Shown here one piece after another: positions 1 through 8,765 of a stretch of DNA of 64,000 nt. Origin of the DNA: Emticicia sp. 21SJ11W-3 (GTDB lineage: Bacteria; Bacteroidota; Bacteroidia; Cytophagales; Spirosomataceae); assembly GCF_024138715.1 (NCBI RefSeq), contig NZ_CP092074.1:1736001-1800000 (forward strand), read 5' to 3'. The notes below the pieces were generated by a model. It saw only the letters and a program-made list of their open reading frames with translations, was not told the DNA's origin and searched no databases. Position 1 is the stretch's first letter. Every line of letters begins with the position of its first letter. The translations under genes and the position numbers were made by a program.

Positions 1-1
1 T

Positions 2-583
2 ATTGCGTTTGCACCCATTACTATTACATTAGGCAGCGCCATTTTCTTTGGCGAGAAGGTTACGTTTCTGAAATGGACGGGCATTCTGATATCCATAGCC
101 GGTGCTATGGTAGTAATTGTGAGGGGCGATTTCGGTAATCTGCTAGAACAAGGTACCTGGGGCATTGGCGAGTGGTTTATTATGGGTGCGGTGTTGTCGT
201 GGACGGCCTACACCCTAACCGGAAAACTGGCTTTAAGAACCATGCCTGCACTAACACTCAGCGCTTTTTCGGCCTTAATAGGCTGTGTTCTTTTATTTAT
301 ACCCGCCATGCAGCATCAATTGTTTGAGCGCATGGTTACTGCCAGCTGGCAGGCTTATGTGTCGGTGGTATATATGGGCGCAGCTGCTACAGCTCTGGGT
401 TTTATCTGGTATTATGAGGCCGTTCGGTTAATAGGTGTAACCAAGTCTGCCATTATTGGTAATCTTACACCAGTATTTGCAGTGCTGATTGCCGTTTCTT
501 TTTTAGGCGAAAAGCTCACCATCCCTACGCTTATCGGGGGTGCGCTGGTTCTTTTGGGGATTCTGCTAACCAGTAGGAAATGA
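2..583 (+). CDS. EamA/DMT-family transporter, 3' part (5' end outside window)
   Basis: The reading frame is open from the left edge and stops at 583, so only the C-terminal ~193 residues are present. They form alternating hydrophobic helices typical of the second EamA repeat of the drug/metabolite transporter superfamily. The first visible segment (IAFAPITITLGSAIFFGEK) and a later one (GNLTPVFAVLIAVSFLGEKLT) are the paired EamA signature ending in a GE-K loop. The protein is an inner-membrane permease; the family moves amino acids, nucleotides or other metabolites, and the substrate cannot be read from sequence. Family assignment is firm, specific function unknown. Confidence 0.88.
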   Translation: MAFAPITITLGSAIFFGEKVTFLKWTGILISIAGAMVVIVRGDFGNLLEQGTWGIGEWFIMGAVLSWTAYTLTGKLALRTMPALTLSAFSALIGCVLLFIPAMQHQLFERMVTASWQAYVSVVYMGAAATALGFIWYYEAVRLIGVTKSAIIGNLTPVFAVLIAVSFLGEKLTIPTLIGGALVLLGILLTSRK

Positions 584-908
584 TGTTTTCCGGACGGCTA
601 GTTAAGGACTTTTATCTTTAGTTGTTATTTTTATCTGGTACTTCAAATTATACCTTTGTGAAGCTCCGTGCTAAACTTCGTGACTCTCCGAGGTTAAAAT
701 TTTAATTGGTATTTATTTCACCCTGTATGGGTGAGGCTGAACTAAATTTTTAAGCAATAATTTCGGTCTTGCATTGGGTAAGGAAGAGCACGCAGGGAAT
801 ATTAAAGTTCAAATGCCGAAATCTTAGTCCTATGCTAATTTATTTGTATGGACAACAACCTTTTTTGTTTAATTTAGCAACCCAAAATCATCCTTCATTT
901 ACCAGACT
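584..908. other. 325-bp intergenic region with degenerate CTYYGTG repeat
   Basis: No convincing gene is seen. A perfect TAnnTTTG box (TACCTTTG, 651-658) lies about 250 bp before the next gene. Overlapping it, 654-695 contains four loosely spaced variants of CTTTGTG / CTCCGTG / CTTCGTG / CTCCGAG followed by an A-rich stretch. It resembles a short intergenic repeat rather than a promoter. The remainder is AT-rich and featureless to the eye. Confidence 0.4.
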
Positions 909-3095
909 ATGCTAAGAAAATTATTAGGCTTTTGTTTCTTTATTTGGGCATTTAATGCTACTGCACAACCGGGTCAATCTTCCAAATGGACACCCGATGG
1001 CAATGGATATTATTCTGTTGAAAAACAGGAAATTGTAAAATTTGATTTGCTTACTCAGCAGGCACGAGTAATTGTGAGCAAAGATTTACTGACACCCAAG
1101 GGCAGTAATGCTCCGCTGGCTGTTCGTGATTTCAGTTTCTCAGACGACCAGAAAAAATTATTGATTTTTACCAACACCAAACGCGTATGGCGTTACGAAA
1201 CCAAAGGCGACTACTGGCTGCTGGATTTAACTACCAAAGATCTTAAAAAACTGGGGGCGTCTTTGCCTGAGGCCTCTCTGATGTTTGCAAAGATTTCGCC
1301 CGATGGTAAAAAGGCAGCCTATGTAAGCAAAAACAATATTTATGTAGAAGAACTGGCTGGCGGCAAACCCAAAGTGCTTACTACAACCAATGGTACCAAG
1401 AAATTGATTAACGGTACCTTCGACTGGGTTTATGAAGAAGAATTTGACTGCCGCGATGGTTTCCGTTGGAGCCCCGACAGTAAGTCTATCGCCTACTGGC
1501 AGATAGATGCCAACACCATCCGTGATTTTTACATGATTAACAATACAGACTCTATCTATTCATTTGTAGTGCCGGTAGAGTACCCCAAAGTTGGTGAAGC
1601 CCCATCTGCCTGCAGAGTAGGGGTGGTAAATGTTACAACAGCAAAAACTATCTGGATGAAAGTGCCGGGCGACAGCCGCCAGAATTATATTCCGCGTATG
1701 GACTGGGCGGGTAGCTCTAACCAGCTGATTTTGCAACAACTGAACCGCAAGCAGAACCAAAGTAAGCTGATGTATGCCAATGCCCTGACAGGTGCAGTGA
1801 GTACTTTTTATCAGGAAGCAGACGATGCCTGGGTAGATATAAGCACCCATTGGGCTGATGAGAATCCTGCGGGATGGAGATGGTTAAAAGGCGGTAAGGA
1901 ATTTATTTGGATAAGCGAAAAAGATGGCTGGAGACACCTGTTCAGGGTGTCGGCAGATGGCAAGAAAGAAACCTTAATCACCAAAGGAAACTTTGATGTG
2001 ATATCGCCCGAAGCAATAGATGAAGCAAATGGTTATGTCTATTTTATGGCTTCTCCTGCCAATGCTACCCAGAAATACCTGTATCGTGCCGGGCTTGATG
2101 GTGCTGGTGAGGCCGTAAGAATTTCGCCTGCTATGGAAGAAGGTACACATGGGTATCAGATTTCGCCAAACGGAAAGTTTGCCTACCATAGTTTTACTAA
2201 CTACTTTACCCCTACGGCCATTGAATGGGTTGCTTTGCCTGAACACCAACCCCTTGACCCTCAAAAAGACATCAGCAAAAAGATTGATGTTGAAAGAAAG
2301 AAAAAATCAAATGTTGAGTTTTTCAGAATAACCACCGAAGAGGGAATTGAAATGGACGGTTGGATAGCCAAACCGAAAAATTTTGATGCCTCAAAAAAAT
2401 ACCCGATTGTATTTATGGTATATAGTGAGCCGGCATCTCAAACCGTCACAGACCGCTTTGGTGTAGGCCGCAATGGGCTTTATAACGGCGATATGGCTGC
2501 GGATGGATACATTTATGTGTCGCTTGATAACCGGGGTACTCCAGCGCCGAAGGGCAGAATGTGGAGGAAATCAATTTACAGAAAAATTGGCCTTTTAAAC
2601 ACCCGGGACCAGGCCATGGCTGCCAAAAAGATATTGGAATGGCCCTATGTAGACAAAGAGCGTGTGGCTGTGCACGGTTGGAGTGGTGGTGGGTCATGCA
2701 CACTTAACCTGATGTTTCAGTATCCTGAAATCTATAAAACCGGAATTTCGGTAGCTGCAGTGGGGAACCAGCTTACTTACGACAACATTTATCAGGAGCG
2801 TTACATGGGCTTACCGCAGGAAAACCGGGAAGATTTTATTAAAGGTTCGCCCATTACTTATGCCAAAAATCTGAAAGGAAACCTGTTGTATATTCATGGC
2901 ACCGGCGATGACAACGTTCATTACCAGAATGCAGAGCTGATTGTTAACGAATTAATCAGGCACAACAGACAGTTTCAGTTTATGGCTTATCCAAACCGCT
3001 CGCACGGCATATATGAAGGAGAGGGTACAAGAATGCACCTGAATACCCTTTTTACTAATTACCTGAAACAATATTGCCCTCCGGGAGGGAAATAA
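909..3095 (+). CDS. S9B dipeptidyl-peptidase IV family serine peptidase
   Basis: A 728-residue exported peptidase with a signal peptide (hydrophobic residues 4-17, cleavage near Ala-Thr-Ala-Gln at 19-20). Residues ~60-430 are the eight-bladed propeller (DPPIV_N) and ~480-728 the alpha/beta-hydrolase Peptidase_S9 domain. The nucleophile is Ser592 in GWSGGGS, the acid Asp667 in GTGDDNVH and the base His699 in RSHGIY. The DWVYEEEF segment carries the Glu-Glu pair that binds the free N-terminus of substrates in DPP IV. It should cleave X-Pro (or X-Ala) dipeptides from peptides in the periplasm or at the surface. Length is normal for the family. It ends at a strong terminator shared with the convergent glycosyltransferase gene. 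Confidence 0.93.
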   Translation: MLRKLLGFCFFIWAFNATAQPGQSSKWTPDGNGYYSVEKQEIVKFDLLTQQARVIVSKDLLTPKGSNAPLAVRDFSFSDDQKKLLIFTNTKRVWRYETKGDYWLLDLTTKDLKKLGASLPEASLMFAKISPDGKKAAYVSKNNIYVEELAGGKPKVLTTTNGTKKLINGTFDWVYEEEFDCRDGFRWSPDSKSIAYWQIDANTIRDFYMINNTDSIYSFVVPVEYPKVGEAPSACRVGVVNVTTAKTIWMKVPGDSRQNYIPRMDWAGSSNQLILQQLNRKQNQSKLMYANALTGAVSTFYQEADDAWVDISTHWADENPAGWRWLKGGKEFIWISEKDGWRHLFRVSADGKKETLITKGNFDVISPEAIDEANGYVYFMASPANATQKYLYRAGLDGAGEAVRISPAMEEGTHGYQISPNGKFAYHSFTNYFTPTAIEWVALPEHQPLDPQKDISKKIDVERKKKSNVEFFRITTEEGIEMDGWIAKPKNFDASKKYPIVFMVYSEPASQTVTDRFGVGRNGLYNGDMAADGYIYVSLDNRGTPAPKGRMWRKSIYRKIGLLNTRDQAMAAKKILEWPYVDKERVAVHGWSGGGSCTLNLMFQYPEIYKTGISVAAVGNQLTYDNIYQERYMGLPQENREDFIKGSPITYAKNLKGNLLYIHGTGDDNVHYQNAELIVNELIRHNRQFQFMAYPNRSHGIYEGEGTRMHLNTLFTNYLKQYCPPGGK

Positions 3096-3110
3096 TAAAT
3101 ATTTGACACG

Positions 3111-3143
3111 AAAAATCCTCCGGCTTGCCGGAGGATTTTTTTT
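3111..3143. terminator. bidirectional Rho-independent terminator
   Basis: Perfect hairpin with arms AAAAATCCTCCGG and CCGGAGGATTTTT around a CTTG loop, with A and T runs on either side. It serves the DPP IV gene and overlaps the last base pairs of the convergent gene. Confidence 0.92.
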
Positions 3144-4881
3144 AGTACCTGCTTTTTTTCAAATCAGTTATCAGTATCTCGCGGCCATCAGATTTTTTAA
3201 TGAAAATTCTGTTTTGCTCTTCAGGATTAACTCTCTGAATAATATCTGAGTTTTTGGGTAGATAAAAATTGGTAAGCTGCGCATCAACCACCGAAAACGG
3301 TGGCAAGTCTTTGCCGCCCGGTGTGCTGTTGTCCAGAAAAGAACAATAAATTACCGTATCACCTTTGGCATAAAGGTTCACTATTTTGTCAGCAGCCAGT
3401 TTATATGGGTTTTCTTTTCTTGGTTCAGCAAAATGCATAAAATACCTGGGTGCTTTGTCTTCCCAGATGTTTACCACTATTCCGCATACCAACACCAGTT
3501 GCACGCCCAGAAGCAACACTAAAGCATACTTAACGCTTGATTCCAGCAATAACATCTGCCTGATAAGCAAGGCTGTCAGCACAATGCCAAAGGCATACAT
3601 ATAGCCTATGTATCGGGGCATAATTCTGAACGTATTGCCATCCTGAATTGAAAATAATATCAGAAACACAAAAGGCAACAAAGTGAGCATTGATAAAAAT
3701 ACCAGTAATGGGTGATTGGCTGCTTTACTTTTCTTTAATAATGTGCTTAGCAGAATAACCAGCAGTGCTATATTAAGGGTTAGCACCATAAAATGAAGCC
3801 TGGCGGTGCTGTAAAGAAAGAAATCGAGTACCAGCAACCCGCAGATACCGGCAACTTTCAGTTTGTCAGACGGTAGCCATCTGAAACAAGACACCCCAGC
3901 CAAAACACTTACCAGTGCAATGATTGTATTTTTTAGACCTGATAAATGAATATATAGCCCCTCGCTGGTTATAAATGCCGATGAAACTACAAAGCGCAAC
4001 TGTTTAAAAATGTTGGGCAGGGTTGCCACCGACAGGTAGTCGTCAGGGGCTGTTCTGGCCATTATATTGTATGATTTTACGCTGTTTTCAACGTATTCAA
4101 TTAACCAGCGGCCACCGTCTGATTTTAGCCAGACAACCACACCCATAGCCGGAATGAGCATGGCAAGCGCAAGCCCGACCCATACCCTGAGTTTCCTCAC
4201 GTAAATGATTACATAAAGCCCGTGAATCAAAAAAAGCGGAAATGCCGAGATGTGGCATAGCTCGCAGGCTAGTGCGCTCAGGCCATAATACAAATAAAAG
4301 GCAAGGCTGCTTTTATTGTTTTTTTCTTTCTCTAAAATAATCAGAAACAAGTGGGTGGCCAGCAATGAAAAAAAGAAGAGCAGCGCATAATTGCGGGCAA
4401 CCTGTGAATAGGTAATATTAAAGGGCGAAACAGCGGCTAAAAATGATGCCAGCAAAGCCAGATTAGATGATTTAAAATGTCTGTTAACAAACACGTATGT
4501 CAAAAACACCGTCAACAGGTTAAATATTAAAGACATAAACCGCAGGTCAGCATCCTGAAGGCCAACCAGCTGTGTCCAGTAGTGTAAAGAATACGTATAT
4601 AAAGCCCCATTGCCGGTGTCAATCCGCGCTATTGAATCAAAAAAATCATGAATACTTTTTTCTGACCAGAACTCCCTTGGGGTGAAATAGGGGCTGTCGG
4701 GCTTTCTTACTGAGTTCCGCTGGTTATTGCCTTCGTAGCTCACAAACTGGCTCACAAAAAGCGAGTATTTCTCGTCGCCTGCCAGGCCATGTTTGCCTAT
4801 GTTATGAAAACGCAATAAAAAAGCAAGCACCATAATGCCTGCTAATATAATAAAGGTTGTTTTTCGGCTCAGAGAGAACAT
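3142..4881 (-). CDS. GT39/ArnT-like membrane glycosyltransferase
   Basis: A 579-residue polytopic inner-membrane protein with about 11-12 hydrophobic helices. The N-terminus has one helix followed by a periplasmic loop with the HGLAGDEKYSL segment, where the Asp-Glu pair is the conserved acidic site of GT-C fold enzymes (PMT/ArnT/GT39) that transfer sugar from a polyprenyl-phosphate donor. A soluble C-terminal portion of ~100 residues follows. Acceptor and sugar cannot be inferred. It lies 16 bp downstream of rpe and is probably co-transcribed with it. Superfamily assignment is good, exact activity unknown. Confidence 0.75.
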   Translation of the reverse strand: MFSLSRKTTFIILAGIMVLAFLLRFHNIGKHGLAGDEKYSLFVSQFVSYEGNNQRNSVRKPDSPYFTPREFWSEKSIHDFFDSIARIDTGNGALYTYSLHYWTQLVGLQDADLRFMSLIFNLLTVFLTYVFVNRHFKSSNLALLASFLAAVSPFNITYSQVARNYALLFFFSLLATHLFLIILEKEKNNKSSLAFYLYYGLSALACELCHISAFPLFLIHGLYVIIYVRKLRVWVGLALAMLIPAMGVVVWLKSDGGRWLIEYVENSVKSYNIMARTAPDDYLSVATLPNIFKQLRFVVSSAFITSEGLYIHLSGLKNTIIALVSVLAGVSCFRWLPSDKLKVAGICGLLVLDFFLYSTARLHFMVLTLNIALLVILLSTLLKKSKAANHPLLVFLSMLTLLPFVFLILFSIQDGNTFRIMPRYIGYMYAFGIVLTALLIRQMLLLESSVKYALVLLLGVQLVLVCGIVVNIWEDKAPRYFMHFAEPRKENPYKLAADKIVNLYAKGDTVIYCSFLDNSTPGGKDLPPFSVVDAQLTNFYLPKNSDIIQRVNPEEQNRIFIKKSDGREILITDLKKSRY

Positions 4882-4897
4882 ACAGCTTCAGTTGTAT

Positions 4898-5566
4898 TTA
4901 ATGATGAGTATCACATATATTTTTAAGGTCTCTGATGGTTTGCGCAGGGTCGGTCGAGTTAAAAACAAAACTACCGGCTACCAAAGCATTGGCACCTGCA
5001 TCTACTAAAAGGCCTGCATTGGCAGTGGTTACACCACCGTCAATTTCTATCATTGTGCCAAGTCCGCGTTCATCTGCCATCCGGCGCACTTTCCTTACTT
5101 TTTCGTAGGTATGTTCAATAAATTTTTGTCCGCCAAAACCAGGGTTAACAGACATAATCAGAACCATGTCAATATCATGAAGAATGTCTTCAAGTACGTT
5201 TACCGGGGTATGCGGGTTAAGCGCCACACCGGCCTTGCAGCCAGTATCTTTTATTTGTTGCAAAGTACGATGCAAATGCGGGCAGGCCTCGTAGTGTACA
5301 GTAATAATTTCAGCGCCTAGCTTTTTAAATGTTTCAATATAACGCTCAGGCTGAACAATCATCAGGTGTACATCCAGCGGTTTCGTTGCATGGCGTTGAA
5401 TGGCTTCAAGCACGGGCATTCCGAATGAAATATTAGGCACAAAAACACCATCCATAATATCAATATGAAACCAGTCTGCAACAGAGTTGTTCAACATTTC
5501 GGCATCTCTTTGCAAATTGGCGAAGTCGGCCGCCAGTACAGAGGGGGCAATAATCGTATTTTTCAT
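4898..5566 (-). CDS. rpe: ribulose-phosphate 3-epimerase
   Basis: A 222-residue TIM-barrel enzyme that interconverts D-ribulose 5-phosphate and D-xylulose 5-phosphate in the pentose phosphate pathway. The start (IIAPSVLAADFANL), the metal-binding HIDIMDGVFVPNISFG block, the DVHLMI strand, MSVNPGFGGQKFI and EIDGGV are all present, including the two catalytic aspartates. Length is standard. A perfect -7 box (TACCTTTG) ends only 4 nt before the ATG, so the transcript may be leaderless. First gene of a likely two-gene unit with the membrane glycosyltransferase. Confidence 0.97.
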   Translation of the reverse strand: MKNTIIAPSVLAADFANLQRDAEMLNNSVADWFHIDIMDGVFVPNISFGMPVLEAIQRHATKPLDVHLMIVQPERYIETFKKLGAEIITVHYEACPHLHRTLQQIKDTGCKAGVALNPHTPVNVLEDILHDIDMVLIMSVNPGFGGQKFIEHTYEKVRKVRRMADERGLGTMIEIDGGVTTANAGLLVDAGANALVAGSFVFNSTDPAQTIRDLKNICDTHH

Positions 5567-5570
5567 ACTG

Positions 5571-5578
5571 CAAAGGTA
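5571..5578 (-). promoter_or_regulatory. -7 box of rpe
   Basis: TACCTTTG on the minus strand matches the Bacteroidota -7 consensus TAnnTTTG. It ends 4 nt from the rpe ATG, which puts the expected transcription start at or within a base or two of the start codon. Confidence 0.6.
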
Positions 5579-5697
5579 TGCTATTTTCGTTAAAAAAATG
5601 TGTGTAACCGGAAAGACAATTCAGCCTGGTACCCGTTTATCAGTGCTTCCAATACAGAAACATACGCCGGTTTTATCAAAAACAACTAAAAAAAGAT

Positions 5698-5705
5698 TAG
5701 TTTTG
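5698..5705 (+). promoter_or_regulatory. -7 box of the 2OG-oxygenase gene
   Basis: TAGTTTTG matches TAnnTTTG and lies 20 nt before the ATG at 5726. No clear TTTG -33 box at the usual distance. Confidence 0.5.
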
Positions 5706-5725
5706 CAGAAAAAATAAATCATTTC

Positions 5726-6682
5726 ATGGAACAAGCACTGCTTGACGAAATACCGTCATTAGACCTTGCAGACTTTACCTCCGGCGACCCTGAGCGTAAA
5801 GCCAGATTTGTGCAGGATATCGGAAATGCCTTTAACACCATAGGCTTTGTAGCAATAAAAAATCATGGTTTGACAGAAGACCTGCGGGTAAAACTTTATG
5901 ATGCCGTTCAGAAGTTTTTTTATCAGGCAGACGAATTGAAAACAAAATATGAGTTTCCGGAGCTGGCAGGGCAGAGGGGTTATGTGGGCAAAGGAAAAGA
6001 AACCGCCAAAGGGCATAATCGCCCGGATCTGAAAGAGTTTTATCATGTGGGTCAGCCGATTGCCGAAGGCGAGATGCCCAGCAATGTTTTCCCGTCTGAG
6101 GTTCCGGAGTTTGAAACTTACACGCTGGCCGTTTATAAAACTTTTGAAAATACAGGTAAAACACTATTAAGCGCCATTGCCCTTTATCTGGGCTTGCCCG
6201 AAGATTACTTTGAAGAAAAAGTAAGAAACGGCGATAGCATTTTGCGTGCCTTGCACTATTTTCCGATTGAAAACCCCGATACATTGCCAGAAGGAGCCGT
6301 AAGAGCTGCGGCACATGGAGATATAAATCTGATTACCTTGCTGATGGGTGCTTCTGCCGAAGGGTTGGAAGTATTACGCCTGGATGGCAAATGGATTCCG
6401 GTTACGGCATTGCCAGATCAGATAATCATCAACGTAGGTGATATGCTTGACCGCCTGACGAATCATAAACTGAAATCGACGATTCACCGGGTAGTAAATC
6501 CGCCTCGTGAAAAAATGAAAACGTCCAGATTCTCTATTCCTTTTTTCATGCATGCCAGAGCAGAAACAGACCTTACCTGCCTTGAAAGTTGCATTGATGA
6601 GGCCAATCCGCGCAGATATGAAAACATGACAGCCGGCGAATTTCTGGACGAAAGACTAAGAGAACTGGGGCTTAAAAAATAG
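5726..6682 (+). CDS. isopenicillin N synthase-like 2OG-Fe(II) oxygenase
   Basis: A 318-residue cytosolic non-haem iron oxygenase. An N-terminal DIOX_N domain (residues ~10-125) contains FNTIGFVAIKNHG, and the catalytic 2OG-FeII_Oxy jelly-roll follows. The iron triad is visible as His197 and Asp199 in AHGDIN and His254 in STIHRVV; Arg268 and Ser270 in SRFS bind the 2-oxoglutarate carboxylate. The RxS motif argues for 2-oxoglutarate use rather than IPNS-type chemistry. Bacterial homologues are commonly labelled isopenicillin N synthase family without a proven substrate, and no biosynthetic cluster lies nearby. Single-gene unit with its own promoter and terminator. Confidence 0.88.
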   Translation: MEQALLDEIPSLDLADFTSGDPERKARFVQDIGNAFNTIGFVAIKNHGLTEDLRVKLYDAVQKFFYQADELKTKYEFPELAGQRGYVGKGKETAKGHNRPDLKEFYHVGQPIAEGEMPSNVFPSEVPEFETYTLAVYKTFENTGKTLLSAIALYLGLPEDYFEEKVRNGDSILRALHYFPIENPDTLPEGAVRAAAHGDINLITLLMGASAEGLEVLRLDGKWIPVTALPDQIIINVGDMLDRLTNHKLKSTIHRVVNPPREKMKTSRFSIPFFMHARAETDLTCLESCIDEANPRRYENMTAGEFLDERLRELGLKK

Positions 6683-6705
6683 GCTTCATGTACTGTTATT
6701 TCCGC

Positions 6706-6737
6706 ATAGCACAGAAAAATCAAATTTTCTGTGCTAT
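6706..6737. terminator. hairpin terminator after the oxygenase gene
   Basis: Perfect 13-bp arms ATAGCACAGAAAA / TTTTCTGTGCTAT, AT-rich loop, followed by ATTTATTTAATTT. It separates the oxygenase gene from the chromate-transporter gene. Confidence 0.75.
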
Positions 6738-6777
6738 ATTTATTTAATTTATCGACATATATCCAGGAAAACCTTAA

Positions 6778-7959
6778 ATGAGTAAAACCCGCCAGATTCG
6801 ATACTTCATTTTTTTAAAAGATGTTATGATTCTTGCGCTCACCTGTTTTGGCGGGCCTCAGGTGCATTTAACCATGTTTCTGGACAGATTCGTAAAAAAA
6901 AGAAACTACCTGACAGAAGCCGAATTGCTGGAGCTGCAATCGTTGTGTCAGATACTCCCCGGGCCAACTTCAACACAAACCATTACAGCCCTCGGATTTC
7001 GGCTCGGCGGAGCCAACCTTGCCTATATTACGCTGTTTATCTGGGTGCTTCCGGGCGCTATCTTAATGACGCTCGCAGCCTTGGGTATTACTTATATAGA
7101 AAAAGAGCAACTGGCCAGCCTCACACGTTTTATTAAACCTATGGGGGTGGCATTTATCATTTTTGCCGCCTATTCTATTGGTATAAAAGTAATAAAAACA
7201 CAGGTTAGCGTTATTTTAATGGTGCTGGCAGCTATGGCCGGCTATTTTTTTCCTTCGCCTTATATTACGCCAATCTGGATATTACTCGGTGGCCTGGCCA
7301 CCGCACTTAAATTTAATGAGCAGGAGAAAATGCAGAAAGAGCCGATCAGAATTGAGTGGGGCAATTTCTTTTTATGGATAGGCGTATTGCTTTCTTCAGC
7401 TATTCTGGGGGCTGTTACGCACTCTTTACCGATACGTTTATTTGAAAATTTTTATCGTAACGGCAGTCTTACTTTTGGCGGGGGGCATATCCTTAAACCG
7501 CTTTTGTATAATGAGTTTGTAAAGTTTAAGCACTACCTTACCGCCGACGAGTTTTTGTCGGGGCTGGCAATAGTTGAAGTAGCTCCGGGGCCTGTTTTCT
7601 CAATTTCTTCGTTTGTAGGTACTTTATCTATGCGAGAATGGGGGATATACGGCGAGTTGCTTGGAAGTTTTGTTTCAACAGCAGGTATTTTTTTGCCGGG
7701 TACATTTCTGATATTCTTTGTAATCCGTTTCTGGGACCAGCTAAAAAAATACAGGGGTATCAGGGCCTCGCTGGAAGGCATTAATGCCGCCAGCACCGGT
7801 TTAACGGCAGCGGCGGCATTTTCTCTGTCTCAACCAATGTATGTGGATTTAGTATCGGTAATGACAATAATACTTACTTTTATTCTTTTACTGACCCGAT
7901 ACGTGCCAGTGTATCTGATTATAACAGGCGGCCTGCTTATGGGTTGGGCAAGCTCCTGA
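6778..7959 (+). CDS. chrA: bidomain chromate transporter (CHR family)
   Basis: A 393-residue inner-membrane protein made of two homologous CHR domains. The first (residues ~12-185) has the FGGPQVHLTMF and LCQILPGPTSTQ signatures; the second (~200-393) has FGGGHILKPLLYNEF and IVEVAPGPVFSISSF. The paired PGP motifs and FGG motifs are the hallmark of long-chain CHR proteins, which export chromate in characterised cases, probably by exchange or proton-linked transport. The native substrate here could be another oxyanion. The ATG at 6778 follows an AT-rich stretch with no obvious Shine-Dalgarno, as is usual in this phylum. Confidence 0.92.
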   Translation: MSKTRQIRYFIFLKDVMILALTCFGGPQVHLTMFLDRFVKKRNYLTEAELLELQSLCQILPGPTSTQTITALGFRLGGANLAYITLFIWVLPGAILMTLAALGITYIEKEQLASLTRFIKPMGVAFIIFAAYSIGIKVIKTQVSVILMVLAAMAGYFFPSPYITPIWILLGGLATALKFNEQEKMQKEPIRIEWGNFFLWIGVLLSSAILGAVTHSLPIRLFENFYRNGSLTFGGGHILKPLLYNEFVKFKHYLTADEFLSGLAIVEVAPGPVFSISSFVGTLSMREWGIYGELLGSFVSTAGIFLPGTFLIFFVIRFWDQLKKYRGIRASLEGINAASTGLTAAAAFSLSQPMYVDLVSVMTIILTFILLLTRYVPVYLIITGGLLMGWASS

Positions 7960-7975
7960 TGTGGTTGTGAAAATA

Positions 7976-8461
7976 CTATTTAATGGCAAATCTGGCCGTA
8001 AGAGCTATGTCGTCAAGCCATAATCCCTGATACCCAATCACGTTTATTGCCGGTTTCCAGTCAACGCTTAAATTAAGCGGAATCTCTCTGAAAGTGTACT
8101 CCAGCCCGAGTATACCATCTGCCCCTACAATAGCGTGCGAATCGTTGTTATCAAACCAGGGGTTACCATATTGGCCTCCGTTACCCCAAACACCTACGTG
8201 TCCACCAACACCGTAGTACCATCTCCAACCGGCAGTCTGAAAAGCAGGAGCATGAATTTCATACAAACCCGTAATGTTTATGCCGCGCCAGCGTGTATAA
8301 ACTATACCTTCTATGGCTTTTCTTTCAGACATGTTGTGTTTGATACTCAAACCGTATCCATAATTTAAACGTAGGCCGACTCCCGTTTTGTAGTCAGATT
8401 GGGCAGTAGCTGCTGTAATCGAAAAAATAATAAGGCCTGTTAACAAAAATAATTTACGCAT
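7976..8461 (-). CDS. small outer-membrane beta-barrel-like exported protein
   Basis: 161 residues with a clear signal peptide (hydrophobic residues 4-18, Ala-Thr-Ala-Gln cleavage region at 18-21). The mature part has alternating aromatic/glycine-rich strands (GVGLRLNYGYGLSIKHN, WRWYYGVGGHVGVWG) and ends in Lys after a strand (ALTARFAIK), the pattern of a small 8-stranded outer-membrane porin-like protein of Bacteroidota. No specific family or substrate is recognised. It is convergent with chrA (16 bp apart) and divergent from the DUF4382 gene. Confidence 0.7.
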   Translation of the reverse strand: MRKLFLLTGLIIFSITAATAQSDYKTGVGLRLNYGYGLSIKHNMSERKAIEGIVYTRWRGINITGLYEIHAPAFQTAGWRWYYGVGGHVGVWGNGGQYGNPWFDNNDSHAIVGADGILGLEYTFREIPLNLSVDWKPAINVIGYQGLWLDDIALTARFAIK

Positions 8462-8765
8462 AGTGCTGAATAATTATTGATTAATAAAGAATAGTTAGCG
8501 TATATAAACGATAAAAACCTATTCCAAATCTGTAAAAGGGTTAATTGACAATCTGAAGGATATGAATTGTAGAAAATCTTGTGAATGATGGGTATAAAAT
8601 TCCACATCTCAGGTTTTTTGGAGCCGGATTTTACCAATGGTACGCTGTTTTGATTAGTCAGGTTGTCAATTACAACACAGAACATTTACAATTAACAACC
8701 ATTCTTAAATGATATGAAGCACACCTGTACTTTAGTAATCATTTTTTAACTAAATCCTGTTTTTT
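8462..8765. other. 304-bp divergent intergenic region
   Basis: AT-rich spacer between the outer-membrane protein gene and the DUF4382 gene. It must hold both promoters, but only an imperfect -7 box (TACTTTAG, 8730-8737) is visible for the rightward gene. No conserved RNA or second gene is seen. Confidence 0.35.

Noticed and set aside
5832-6314. 160-codon minus-strand ORF inside the oxygenase gene
   Set aside because: Antisense shadow of a well-supported gene.
8440-8685. 81-codon minus-strand ORF in the spacer before the DUF4382 gene
   Set aside because: It overlaps the start of the outer-membrane protein gene and has no protein-like features.
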